Positions 56,301-63,950 of a DNA stretch of 64,000 bases are shown here, one piece after another. The notes under the pieces were generated by a model, which ran no database searches, was not told the DNA's origin, and worked only from the letters and a program-made list of their open reading frames with translations. Origin of the DNA: Roseateles amylovorans (GTDB lineage Bacteria > Pseudomonadota > Gammaproteobacteria > Burkholderiales > Burkholderiaceae_C); assembly GCF_025398155.2 (NCBI RefSeq), contig NZ_CP104562.2, positions 3,410,001 to 3,474,000 on the forward strand. Reading direction: 5' to 3'. The translations under genes were made by a program, and so were the position numbers. How positions within the stretch are numbered: the stretch's first letter is position 1; every line of letters starts with the position of its first letter.

Positions 56301-56769
56301 CGGAGTCCGAGGCGTCCGTCCCTGTGGTGCGCGCGTTGTGGGCATGGCTGGGGGCGCCGCTCGATTCCTGCAAGGCGGCGGCAATATCGTCGGTCGTCGC
56401 GGTCGGATCGCCGGAGGCTGATGACCGCGTCGAATCGACCACGGACGTGTCCATGACGTTGTCCGCACGGCCTTCGCCTTCTGGTGCATGTTCGGGCGCA
56501 TCTGCGAGCGCGCCATCGGCTTGATCGTCTTCCCAGACGTTTCGCCGCCGCCGCGCCGAACTGCGCGAGGAAAACTGCGGTCCCGCGGCAGCTTCCAGTC
56601 CAAAGAATCGTGGCGTGCCTGCGGCGACACCGGCTTCAGCATGCGCTGCAACCTGCGGCAGGCGTTCATGTGCGGCGCTGCCCCTGACGCTGCGGTAGAC
56701 GGGATCCGAAGCAGCGGATCGCGTGCCGTCGGCCTCGGGAGCGAAACGGCGGGGTTGGGGCTTGGTCAT
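53368..56769 (-). CDS. Ig-like repeat surface protein, probable type I-secreted adhesin
   Basis: A 1,133-residue protein. The N-terminal 160 residues are polar, then comes a hydrophobic segment LLPFWLSAGLGATLVMALA (about 163-181) and a Pro/Gly/Ala spacer. One Ig-like module follows, with a GSAEPGAVL...WTVIAPT pattern. Eight further Ig-like repeats of about 90-100 residues each end in YxFRAVxTDAAGN...DxTPPxAG. Such arrays build extracellular stalks of Bap/LapA-type adhesins. A type I exporter is encoded next door in the opposite direction. No RTX nonapeptides or LapG cleavage site is obvious, and the C-terminus ends ...TLAVPAVI. The start at 56769 has GGAAGAG upstream. Adhesion or biofilm function is inferred. 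Confidence 0.85.
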   Translation of the reverse strand: MTKPQPRRFAPEADGTRSAASDPVYRSVRGSAAHERLPQVAAHAEAGVAAGTPRFFGLEAAAGPQFSSRSSARRRRNVWEDDQADGALADAPEHAPEGEGRADNVMDTSVVDSTRSSASGDPTATTDDIAAALQESSGAPSHAHNARTTGTDASDSGDSHALLPFWLSAGLGATLVMALADDGSPSAPVPKPPAETSGGASDNAPEGSGGAGENRPEAPRPGVEEPLPPGVTPLAPPKVDAIRDTAGTDRPVATGSAEPGAVLEVTWPDGSRTSAVADEKGHWTVIAPTPQGSGMVTVVAQVGDLSSSAEFGYEDITRPTLGILRVTEFDDTGLSALDKITSDKQFQLTVSRHDGRSGLSFEFSNDGGLQWTPTSAGINGLPDGHYLFRAVATDAAGNQTRTAPVVITLDATPPAAGALTLDAGEAGGSLSGTTHLTDFSLAMADREAGSAVRFDVSLDDGKTWQATSADQRNLADGRYQFRAVVSDAAGNTTTVETPVLIVDSTVPALGALRVLGVGGKPLNAIGSVGSTGDLALSVKSEDGATVAYEHSTDGGITRDEVGPSVSGLPEGDHLFRAVATDAAGNQTVSAWTPFRVQKTPPPIYGTLDLVNYSGTGDSAGGYQGDDTNLTFTSLSTAWGSTLQYEVSTDGVNWRPCDLSTSGVLDGSYLFRATATDPAGNVAHSNTIAVTVDTATLSAGTLTLEDFVDTGASALDRRTSDRAFKVIPVGQPEDSTTTVQMSLNGGGSWQDLGPTADSTFQDGRVQFRAKVVDAQGTISYTRTLEVVVDTLPPNTASLRLLMNFYTDTGVSSSDRDSQDGDFFFTVPSAPSGGGTTVGYQVSLDSGATWLRTIDTHIGLLAGDYLFRGVLTDVAGNVNYTPAVAVTVDSLPPASGQVALIGFDDTGFALDRVTQDNSFLLGITGAEAGAQVQHQRSVDGGITWDDTPLSQDALPDGDYQYRAVVTDVAGNVSLTRSVMVRIDATPPEAGIASFAGASSEGHLSQGDPLTLQLTGQEAGATVNWQMSQEGSDVWLPVTASMDALPPGTYRFRAVVTDAAGNVAFSNELSANALAPLDSLDQVDGLARLREPGAAVALGSAGDNDADIDDVSWRIGPTTSSIHWELTSTLAVPAVI

Positions 56770-57012
56770 CTGGCTCTTCCATCGCGGTGGGGTCGGCGTG
56801 AGCCCCGGCAAGGGCTCAAGCGGCTGGAGAGATCCCTGGAGACGGGGTCGGCCCGCACGGCGCTCGCTTCGATTCAGCGTGGACCGGACAGGTCCGGAGC
56901 CGCTCAATACGAAAGACAAGATGTTCTGTTTTTTATATTCTTTGAGGCGACGGCACGAGATATTCGACGCCAGCGCTTGGCCACCTCCGCAGCCAAAGTG
57001 GCCTGCAGGATA

Positions 57013-57026
57013 TTGACCTTGGTCAA
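57013..57026. promoter_or_regulatory. FNR-like inverted repeat upstream of the adhesin gene
   Basis: TTGACCTTGGTCAA is a perfect inverted repeat (TTGACC-2-GGTCAA). It has the TTGA...TCAA ends of an FNR box but C and G at the fifth positions. It lies about 245 bp upstream of the adhesin start. A Crp/Fnr-family regulator is encoded 13 kb away at 43138. Confidence 0.4.
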
Positions 57027-57129
57027 AAAATCCAGAAAATGCCTCAGTTCATCAGAGGCCGGCGGTTCGATTCACAGATTCAGGGATCGCTTCCGCCAAA
57101 TTCTAGGGAGCCACCCACTTCATTCCGGA

Positions 57130-57145
57130 TAGCAAATATTTGCTA
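57130..57145. promoter_or_regulatory. Operator-like palindrome, copy 1 (adhesin side)
   Basis: TAGCAAATATTTGCTA is a perfect 16-bp palindrome about 360 bp upstream of the adhesin start. Two near copies lie before the TolC gene, which marks it as a shared binding site. Confidence 0.65.
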
Positions 57146-57241
57146 TTAATCCAAAAACAATAACAGTGGAATGTGGGTGACTAGTTAATGTTTGTAGGTT
57201 CGCCCCACCGGGAACGCCTCACGGCGTGCCCGGCGGCCCGT

Positions 57242-57610
57242 TCAATGAGCAGGACGCAGCGAGTGACGTTCGCCGGCGTGCACCGCGCACGCCTCGGCGC
57301 AGGCGCGGCAGGCCTGGGCGCAACGCTTGCAATGTGCATGGGGATGACGCTCGCATTCATCGGCGCAGACCGTGCACAGATGGGCGCTCAACGCGCAGAA
57401 ATCACCGTGATGGTCGGACGCACGAGTCAGCGCGCCCAGGGTCGCTTGGCAGATGTCGGCGCAATCCAGGGCCAGCAGCGTGCAGGACTCCAGGGAGCGA
57501 TCACCGGAACGGATGCAGGCATTCGCGCAGGCCAGTGCCGCTTGCAGCGCTTGCGAACAAGCGGCGGCGCAGTCCGCCAAGGCTTCTGAAGATTCAACAG
57601 GGGCATTCAT
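57242..57610 (-). CDS. Four-helix bundle copper-storage (Csp-like) protein
   Basis: A 122-residue protein with 16 Cys residues spaced along predicted helices (CAAAC, CANAC, CADIC, CADEC, CKRCAQACRACAEAC) and several His residues. This is the DUF326/Csp pattern, in which Cys side chains lining a four-helix bundle bind many Cu(I) ions. No export signal is present, so it is a cytosolic Csp3-type protein. It lies between the adhesin and the exporter genes, with no copper exporter or CueR-like regulator nearby. The start at 57610 has AAGGAC upstream. Confidence 0.9.
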   Translation of the reverse strand: MNAPVESSEALADCAAACSQALQAALACANACIRSGDRSLESCTLLALDCADICQATLGALTRASDHHGDFCALSAHLCTVCADECERHPHAHCKRCAQACRACAEACAVHAGERHSLRPAH

Positions 57611-57833
57611 CGGGGGTCCTTCTGGGGGTCGTTGACACACGACAGCGGCAACCCTCGTGCCGCCACCCGCAGGCCCATTCCGGCAGGACTTCCCCGCGCC
57701 CGCCGGTCAACTGATCCCCTCACATCGTGCCCGGTGCCCGGTGCCCCCCGGTGCCATGTGCACGGCGGTCGGTGCTGGCCCGCCTGGCAACCCGCCGTCG
57801 GGAGGACCAGGTGCGAGATGAAATCCCAGTAGT

Positions 57834-57849
57834 TAGCAAATCATTGCTA
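57834..57849. promoter_or_regulatory. Operator-like palindrome, copy 2 (exporter side)
   Basis: TAGCAAATCATTGCTA differs from copy 1 only in its central three bases. Its core lies about 140 bp before the TolC start. Confidence 0.65.
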
Positions 57850-57896
57850 GTTAAACCACACAAATCAATCACATGAGCTGGTCTGCATTAAATCAC

Positions 57897-57912
57897 TAGC
57901 AAATAAGTGCTC
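57897..57912. promoter_or_regulatory. Operator-like palindrome, copy 3 (exporter side)
   Basis: TAGCAAATAAGTGCTC keeps the left half and TGCT of the right half. It lies about 65-80 bp before the TolC start and exactly 63 bp, six helical turns, from copy 2, so both face the same side of the DNA. Confidence 0.6.
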
Positions 57913-57976
57913 TTGTGGGGCTGATGAGGACGCATGGAAACTGCATTCCGACGCGCAACAACCCATCGAGCTTCTG

Positions 57977-59416
57977 ATGAAAACAACTGCAAACTCAGAA
58001 ATTACTGGCATTTCCACCCCCGCACCGGCCGCCATTATCGGCACGCTCGCGGCGATTCTGGTGGGATTCTCTGTGAGCACCGTTGTCCAGGCAGAAATCG
58101 CTTCGATGCCCGCGTCCGACGCCGCCGCATCGATCCGCGCCCCCCAGACCCAGGACGCCAGCGCCACGACCGCCGCCGACGCTCCCTCAATGGCGGTTGT
58201 CGCCCCCCTGGGCGTTCCCGAACCCTCCACTGCGCACGCCAGCGCGGCCGCCCTCCCGGTTTGGGGCCAGGCGATGAGCGAGTTCCTGATGACGGCACTG
58301 GCGGAGGATCCCTCCATCGAGCGCGCCCGTGCCGACATCGCTGCTGCCGAAAGCAACGTGTCCGCCGCCAAATGGCAGTTCGGCCCGACCCCCAGCTTCA
58401 GCCGTGAACCGGCGGGGATGGGTTACTCATCCGGCGCCTATGTGAATGTGTTGCGGGTCACCCAGCCGCTCTACACCGGCGGCGCACTGACCGCCGGCCT
58501 GAGCGCGGCCAAGACCAGTCTGCGCAGCAGCCATCAGGAGCTGTTGGCGGCGCAACTGCAATTGAAGCAGCGCATCGTCGCCACCTGGGCGGAATGGGCC
58601 AAGGCCCGCGGCCGGGTCGACAACCTCCAGCTCCTGGAAACCAGCCATCAGCAACTGCTCGACATGATCGAGCGCCGTACCCGCGCCGGCGTCTCGACCG
58701 CCTCGGATGCCGCGCTCGCCACCTCGCGGCTCAGCGCGGTCAGGGCCGAACTCGCACAAGCCCGGCTGGACGAAACCCTGCAGCGCGAGCAACTCCAGCG
58801 CCTGGCCCGACGTCCGGTGACCGACACGCTGCTGCAGGCCCTGGCCGGAGACCTGCCCGCCGCGCCGGCGCTCAACGAAGTGCTGCAAGGCATCCAGAAC
58901 GCTCCGGAAATGATGATGGCCCGCGCCGGCGTCGACATCGCCCAAGATGAACTGACCCGCGCCAAGGCCGGCCTGAAGCCGACGGTCAGCCTGCGCTACG
59001 ACCACCAGAGCGGTGCCCGCAGCGACCAGCGCATCGGGGTGGTCGTCCAGGCGAGCATGAATGGCGGCTTCGCCAGCATTGCGGCACTGGGCGGGTCCCG
59101 GGCACGCATCCAGGCGGCGCAGGCCGCGGTGGCGGCCACCGAGCAGGACCTGTTCAACCGCTACCAACTGGACTTCACCCGCTATCAGGCCGCCACCGCC
59201 TCCGCCAGCAATGCGGTCGCCACCTCGGCGGCCAGCGATGACGTGCTGCGCTCCTACCGCCGCCAGTTCGACGCCGGCCGACGCGCCTGGCTGGACCTGC
59301 TGAACATGGTGCGCGAGGCCCACGCCGCGCGGCAGTCCGAGCGGGAAGCGCGCATCGACCAGCGTGCCGGCCTCTTTCGGTTGCGCCTGCTGATCGACCA
59401 GAACGGCGGCACCTGA
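57977..59416 (+). CDS. TolC-family outer membrane channel of a type I secretion system
   Basis: A 479-residue protein. The N-terminus has a weak signal-like hydrophobic stretch (about 19-38) and an Ala/Pro-rich spacer. Two TolC repeats follow, with long helical hairpins (LSAAKTSLRSSHQELLAAQLQLKQRIVATWAEW; RARIQAAQAAVAATEQDLFNRY) and the strand-turn RVTQPLYTGG typical of LapE/TolC proteins. It provides the outer-membrane exit duct. It heads the operon with the ABC transporter and the adaptor, downstream of two operator-like palindromes. Confidence 0.9.
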   Translation: MKTTANSEITGISTPAPAAIIGTLAAILVGFSVSTVVQAEIASMPASDAAASIRAPQTQDASATTAADAPSMAVVAPLGVPEPSTAHASAAALPVWGQAMSEFLMTALAEDPSIERARADIAAAESNVSAAKWQFGPTPSFSREPAGMGYSSGAYVNVLRVTQPLYTGGALTAGLSAAKTSLRSSHQELLAAQLQLKQRIVATWAEWAKARGRVDNLQLLETSHQQLLDMIERRTRAGVSTASDAALATSRLSAVRAELAQARLDETLQREQLQRLARRPVTDTLLQALAGDLPAAPALNEVLQGIQNAPEMMMARAGVDIAQDELTRAKAGLKPTVSLRYDHQSGARSDQRIGVVVQASMNGGFASIAALGGSRARIQAAQAAVAATEQDLFNRYQLDFTRYQAATASASNAVATSAASDDVLRSYRRQFDAGRRAWLDLLNMVREAHAARQSEREARIDQRAGLFRLRLLIDQNGGT

Positions 59417-59494
59417 TTCGCCGGCCACCCATTCCTCTTCCTTCCATCCCCCGACTTCGTCAGCCAGGCGCTACCGCGCGAAAGGGCTCTCACC

Positions 59495-62014
59495 ATGAAC
59501 TGGATCAAGACCACACCGCCGCCCTTTGGCGGCAACGCCGGCAAACCCATGCCCGCAACGCCGGCGGCGACCCATTCGTCGCTTCCGCCCGAGACCGCGG
59601 CAACCTCTGAAGCCTCGGCCAAGGCCGCCGCGCCGGCGGCGCCGGACGACCTGAAGACGGTCCGTACCCCAAACGCCGCGGACGGCCGCCCGTCCTCGGA
59701 CGTCGTCGAAGCGCACGAATCCGCGCACGAATCCGCGCCGAAATCCGCGCCGAAATTTGCGACTGAGGCAGCCAGCGGCGCGAATGAGGGCGGCCATGCC
59801 GCCCACAGCGCAGCGCACATGCAGGAGCGGGCCCAGTTGGCCAAGACCTTCGTCCAGTGGATGCGACTGAAGGGGCAACCCGTGCCGAGTGCACAGGCCA
59901 AGCAACACCTGGCGGCCATGACCGTGGCGCCCAGCGCACGGTCGCATGACGCGCTGCGCTCCGCGCACTCGCTCGGCGAGGCCGTCTGCAGCACAGCCCG
60001 CTTTGTGACCCTCAAACAGCCTCAACTCGCAGCCCTGCCGCTCCTGTGCCCGCACCCGGACCTCGGCTGGCTGATCGTGACCGGCCGGGACGCCCGCCAG
60101 CTGTGGCGCTGCGTCGATGCGGACGGCGTACGGCACGAGTTGGTCCTGGATGGCGTCGCCTGTCTGCACCTGGTGGCCGAGACCCGTGCCAACGCCGTCG
60201 AGCAGCCGACCGCCCGCGGCATGATGCTGCGTGAGATCCGTCGCAACTGGCCGGTCTTTGGCGAAGCGGCCGGTCTGTCGCTGGTGCTGGCGGCGATCGG
60301 CATTTCCATCTCGTTTTATTCGATGCAGGTCTATGACCGCGTCATCCCCAGCCAGGGCCATGACACCCTGTGGGTGCTGACGATGGGCGTGGGTTTGGCC
60401 ATCCTGATCGAGTGGCTGCTCAAGCTGGCCCGTGCAACCTTGCTGGAGCCGCGCCTCAAGCAACTGGATGTCTCCATCTCGCAGGCCCTGCTGGCGCGCC
60501 TGAACAGCGTGCGCATGGACCAGCGCCCCGGCTCGGTCGGCACGCTGGCCTCGCAGATGCAGAGCTTCGAATCGATCCGGAGCATTCTGTCCACCTCCAC
60601 GTTGTTCCTGCTGTTCGACATGCCGATGGCGATCCTCTTCGCCCTGGTGATCGGGATGATCGGCGGCTTCTGGATGGCCGCCCCGGCGGTGTTGCTGTTT
60701 GGTTTGACCTTGCTGGCCGGCGTGCTGCGCATGCGCAAGATCTCGCGCATCAGCGCCACCCACCTGACCGGCGCGAATGCGAAGACCGGCCTGCTGGTGG
60801 AAACCATCGAAGGTGCGGAAAGCATCAAGGGTCTGGGGGCGCAATGGCGCTTCGAAGCCCGGTGGGCCGCACTGTCGGAATCGAATGCCGACCAGAGCCT
60901 GGCCCTCAAACATGAGACCGACGCCACCAGCTATCTGGCCGCCGGCCTGCAGCAGGCCAGCTACATCTCGCTGATCTGCATCGGTGCGGTCCTGGCCATC
61001 GGTGGGGATCTCACCCAGGGCGCGATCATTGCCTGTTCGATCCTGTCGGGTCGTGTGCTGTCGCCGCTGGCATCGATCCCCGGACTGCTGGTGCAGTTGG
61101 GCAACGCCAAGGCGTCCATGAAGTCGCTGGACGCCATCTTCCGGCTGGAGACCGACAACCACGACGTGGAACGGCCGCTGGTGCCCGAAGCCATCCGCGG
61201 CGACATCCTGTTCGACGATGTGGAATTCGCCTACCCCGGCTCCAAGCAATCGATGCGGGTGGGCCGGCTGCAGATCCGCGCCGGCGAGAAGGTGGCCATC
61301 ATCGGCGGCATCGGCGCGGGCAAGTCCACGCTGCTGTCGATGGCCTGTGGCCAGAGCAAACCCACCAAGGGCACCGTCTACCTGGACGGTGTCGACCAGC
61401 AGCAGATCCATGCCGGCTGGCGATCGGCCCAGATCGCCTACTGCCCGCAGAACGCCTGGCTGTTTGCCGGCACGCTGCGGGAGAACCTGGCGTTCGGCCT
61501 CACCGACGTGAGCGATGAGCAACTGATCATCGCCTGCCAACGCACCGGCCTGTGGCCCATGGTGTCAGCCCATCCGATGGGCCTGGACCGCAAGCTGACC
61601 GAAGGCGGTCGCGGCCTGTCCGGCGGGCAGCGCCAACTGGTCGCCCTGACCCGGTTGGTGCTGGCCGAGCGTTCGGTCTGGCTGCTTGATGAGCCGACCT
61701 CCGGCATGGACGACGGCCTGGAACACGCCACCGTGCAACTGCTGAAGCAACAACTGGCGCCGACCTCCACCCTGCTGCTGGTGACCCATCGCCTGTCGAT
61801 GCTGCGCATGGTCGACCGCGTGATCGTGCTGTCGCCGCAGGGGGTGATGCTGGACGGCCCGCGCGATCAGGTGCTGGCCCAGCTCCAGGGGCGCCCCGCC
61901 GCAGCGCCTGGAGCCGCCGTATCCGCCATCAAGGCCCCCGCCGGCACCGGCGCGACGACGGCCGCTGCCACGGCCTCCAACACCGCCATCAAGGCCCCGC
62001 CCGCCGCGGCCTGA
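59495..62014 (+). CDS. Type I secretion ABC transporter (LapB/HlyB-like)
   Basis: An 839-residue fusion. The first 130 residues are low-complexity with short HESAHESAPKSAPK repeats. A C39 peptidase-like domain without recognisable catalytic residues (about 135-235) would bind substrate rather than cut it. Six helices (about 255-540) are followed by the ATPase: Walker A GGIGAGKST near 604, signature LSGGQ near 708, Walker B VWLLDEP near 727 and the H-loop VTHRLS. The final 35 residues are Ala/Thr-rich. It powers export of the adhesin and forms the inner-membrane part of the complex with HlyD-like and TolC-like partners. AAAGGG precedes the ATG. Confidence 0.93.
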   Translation: MNWIKTTPPPFGGNAGKPMPATPAATHSSLPPETAATSEASAKAAAPAAPDDLKTVRTPNAADGRPSSDVVEAHESAHESAPKSAPKFATEAASGANEGGHAAHSAAHMQERAQLAKTFVQWMRLKGQPVPSAQAKQHLAAMTVAPSARSHDALRSAHSLGEAVCSTARFVTLKQPQLAALPLLCPHPDLGWLIVTGRDARQLWRCVDADGVRHELVLDGVACLHLVAETRANAVEQPTARGMMLREIRRNWPVFGEAAGLSLVLAAIGISISFYSMQVYDRVIPSQGHDTLWVLTMGVGLAILIEWLLKLARATLLEPRLKQLDVSISQALLARLNSVRMDQRPGSVGTLASQMQSFESIRSILSTSTLFLLFDMPMAILFALVIGMIGGFWMAAPAVLLFGLTLLAGVLRMRKISRISATHLTGANAKTGLLVETIEGAESIKGLGAQWRFEARWAALSESNADQSLALKHETDATSYLAAGLQQASYISLICIGAVLAIGGDLTQGAIIACSILSGRVLSPLASIPGLLVQLGNAKASMKSLDAIFRLETDNHDVERPLVPEAIRGDILFDDVEFAYPGSKQSMRVGRLQIRAGEKVAIIGGIGAGKSTLLSMACGQSKPTKGTVYLDGVDQQQIHAGWRSAQIAYCPQNAWLFAGTLRENLAFGLTDVSDEQLIIACQRTGLWPMVSAHPMGLDRKLTEGGRGLSGGQRQLVALTRLVLAERSVWLLDEPTSGMDDGLEHATVQLLKQQLAPTSTLLLVTHRLSMLRMVDRVIVLSPQGVMLDGPRDQVLAQLQGRPAAAPGAAVSAIKAPAGTGATTAAATASNTAIKAPPAAA

Positions 62015-62038
62015 GTCCAACCATCCAGGGGAATCAAC

Positions 62039-63199
62039 ATGAAAAAGACACCCAACATCGCCGGTGGTCAACGCCACGGCTTGCGGATCACCGTCATCGC
62101 CCTGGTGGCCGCGCTCTCCGCCGGCGCCTACTGGGCTTCCAAAGCCGAGATCGAAGAGGTGACTCGCACAACCGGCAAGGTCATGGCATCCTCACGGACG
62201 CAGGTCATCCAGGCGCCAGATGGAGGTGTGGTGGAGAAGGTGTTCGTTCACGAGGGCGATGCGGTCAAGAAGGGCGACCTGCTCGTGCAATTGGACGACA
62301 CCAAGGCGCGCGCAGCCCTGGCCGATTCCTCGGAAAAGGCGGCGGCACTGCAGGCGGCCCGGGCACGCCTGCGGGCAGAAACCCTGGGCGTCGCCTACCG
62401 CGACGACAGCGGAAGCACCTTCAGCGCCGTGCAGCGACGGCTGCATGAACGCCGCCAGACGGCGATCAATGAAGACATTGCCGTGCTGGAGAAGTCAGCC
62501 CGGCTGGCGGCGGACGAGGTCGCGCTCAACGAGCCGCTGTTCAAGAGCGGCGACATCAGCGCCGCCGAGTTCTTGCGCCTGCAGCGCGCCGCCAACGAGG
62601 CCGCCGGCCAGGTCACGACCCGCCGCAACCGATTCCTGCAAGATGCGCAGACCGAAATGGCCAAGGCCGAAGAAGATCTGGCCAGCATCCAGCAAGCACT
62701 CAACGACCGCCGCGGCATGCTGGATCACACTCAGCTGCGGGCGCCGGTGGACGGTGTGGTGAACCTCATCACCCTGACCACGGTCGGCGCGGTGCTGCGC
62801 CCGGGCGACGAAATCATGCAGCTGCTGCCCACCGGCGAGGATCTGCTGATCGAAAGCCGCCTTCGCGCCGCCGACATCGGCTTCGTGCGGCCCGGCATGC
62901 CGGTCAACGTCAAGCTGGATGCCTTCGACTACAGCATCTACGGGACCATGCAGGGCGAGGTCATCTATGTGAGCTCCGACGCCCTGACCGAGCGCACCCC
63001 GCAAGGCGGCGAGCAAGCGTACTACCGCACCCGAATCCGAATCACCGCCAATCGATTCAAGGGCGAGCTCTCCCACACCATCCAGATCCAACCCGGCATG
63101 ACCGCCACCGCAGAAATCATCACCGGCCGCCACACGGTGCTGGACTACCTGCTCAAGCCGGTCAAGAAAACGCTGTCCCAATCCATGGGCGAACGATGA
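62039..63199 (+). CDS. HlyD-family periplasmic adaptor (LapC-like)
   Basis: A 386-residue protein. One N-terminal membrane anchor (about 12-32) is followed by the biotinyl-lipoyl half motif (VIQAPDGGVVEKVFVHEGDAVKKGDLLVQLD), a long coiled coil (about 90-235) and the second half (LRAPVDGVVNLI). The C-terminal beta part ends with the usual GMTATAEIITGRHTVLDYLLKP. It bridges the ABC transporter to the TolC duct. Its ATG lies 24 nt after the transporter stop, preceded by AGGGGA. Confidence 0.95.
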   Translation: MKKTPNIAGGQRHGLRITVIALVAALSAGAYWASKAEIEEVTRTTGKVMASSRTQVIQAPDGGVVEKVFVHEGDAVKKGDLLVQLDDTKARAALADSSEKAAALQAARARLRAETLGVAYRDDSGSTFSAVQRRLHERRQTAINEDIAVLEKSARLAADEVALNEPLFKSGDISAAEFLRLQRAANEAAGQVTTRRNRFLQDAQTEMAKAEEDLASIQQALNDRRGMLDHTQLRAPVDGVVNLITLTTVGAVLRPGDEIMQLLPTGEDLLIESRLRAADIGFVRPGMPVNVKLDAFDYSIYGTMQGEVIYVSSDALTERTPQGGEQAYYRTRIRITANRFKGELSHTIQIQPGMTATAEIITGRHTVLDYLLKPVKKTLSQSMGER

Positions 63200-63281
63200 G
63201 CCCCCGGCCCATCGTTCACCTGGTCATCAGTCAACCCGTCATCAGTCCTCAAGACAACCTCAACCTTCAGGGAACGAGAAC

Positions 63282-63950
63282 ATGAGCATCACCGTCACCA
63301 TCATTGAAGACGATCCAGTTGTCCTGCAACGGATCATTGACATCGTCTCCGGCAGCAGCGCCTGCCAGATCGTCGGCATCGGTCGCAACCGCGGTGAATC
63401 GGTTTCCGCGATTCTGGCCAACCGCGCCGACGTCTACCTGGTCGACCTGGGTCTGCCCGACGTCGACGGCGTGGACCTGATCAAGCTGATCAAGGAGAAA
63501 TGCCCCGATGCCCACAGCATCGTGGTCAGCACCTTTGGCGACACCAAGCACGTCATGCGCAGCCTGCGTGCTGGCGCCTCGGGCTATCTGCTGAAGGAAG
63601 AGATCCAGCCCTCGCTGATCGACAAGATCATCGCCACCCACAACGGCCATGCGCCGCTGAGCCCGGCGGTCTCGCGCCTGGTGCTGGACAAGCTGGAGAG
63701 CCTGGAAACCGGCGTTCGGCCGAAGGTCGACAAGGAACAGAAGCTCAAGGAGCTGGGGCTGGGTCAGCGCGAATGGAGCGTGCTGAACCTGCTGATCGAA
63801 GGTCATCCGATCGTGGACATCGGCAGCCGCCTGTCCATCTCCCGCTTCACGGTGAACCAGCATCTGCGATCGATCTATCGCAAGCTCAATGTCAATTCGC
63901 GGGCCATGGCCACCAGCGTCGCGCGGATCCATGGGCTCATTGACGATTGA
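63282..63950 (+). CDS. NarL/FixJ-type response regulator
   Basis: A 222-residue protein. The receiver domain has IIEDDPV, the phospho-acceptor in LVDLGLPD (near residue 55), the conserved Thr/Ser position in VVSTFGD and the LLKEE Lys motif. The C-terminal LuxR-type helix-turn-helix (about 160-215) has a diverged opening (LGQREWSVLNLLIEGHPIVDIGSRL) then FTVNQHLRSIYRKLNVNSR. It follows the exporter operon by 82 nt, preceded by AGGGAACGAG, and may regulate it. No kinase is adjacent; the HisKA_3-type kinase at 49786 is the nearest candidate partner. Confidence 0.92.
   Translation: MSITVTIIEDDPVVLQRIIDIVSGSSACQIVGIGRNRGESVSAILANRADVYLVDLGLPDVDGVDLIKLIKEKCPDAHSIVVSTFGDTKHVMRSLRAGASGYLLKEEIQPSLIDKIIATHNGHAPLSPAVSRLVLDKLESLETGVRPKVDKEQKLKELGLGQREWSVLNLLIEGHPIVDIGSRLSISRFTVNQHLRSIYRKLNVNSRAMATSVARIHGLIDD

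Larger units (their letters stand above)
56770..57241. other. Regulatory region upstream of the adhesin gene
   Basis: About 470 bp, markedly AT-richer in its right half than the rest of the window. It holds an FNR-like inverted repeat at 57013-57026 and a perfect 16-bp palindrome at 57130-57145 that recurs before the exporter genes. No gene is visible. Confidence 0.65.
57611..57976. other. Promoter region of the type I secretion genes
   Basis: About 365 bp between the divergent Csp-like and TolC genes. The right part (57825-57915) is AT-rich and carries two copies of the operator-like motif. TAGTTA is also repeated at 57830 and 57848. No gene is visible. Confidence 0.65.
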
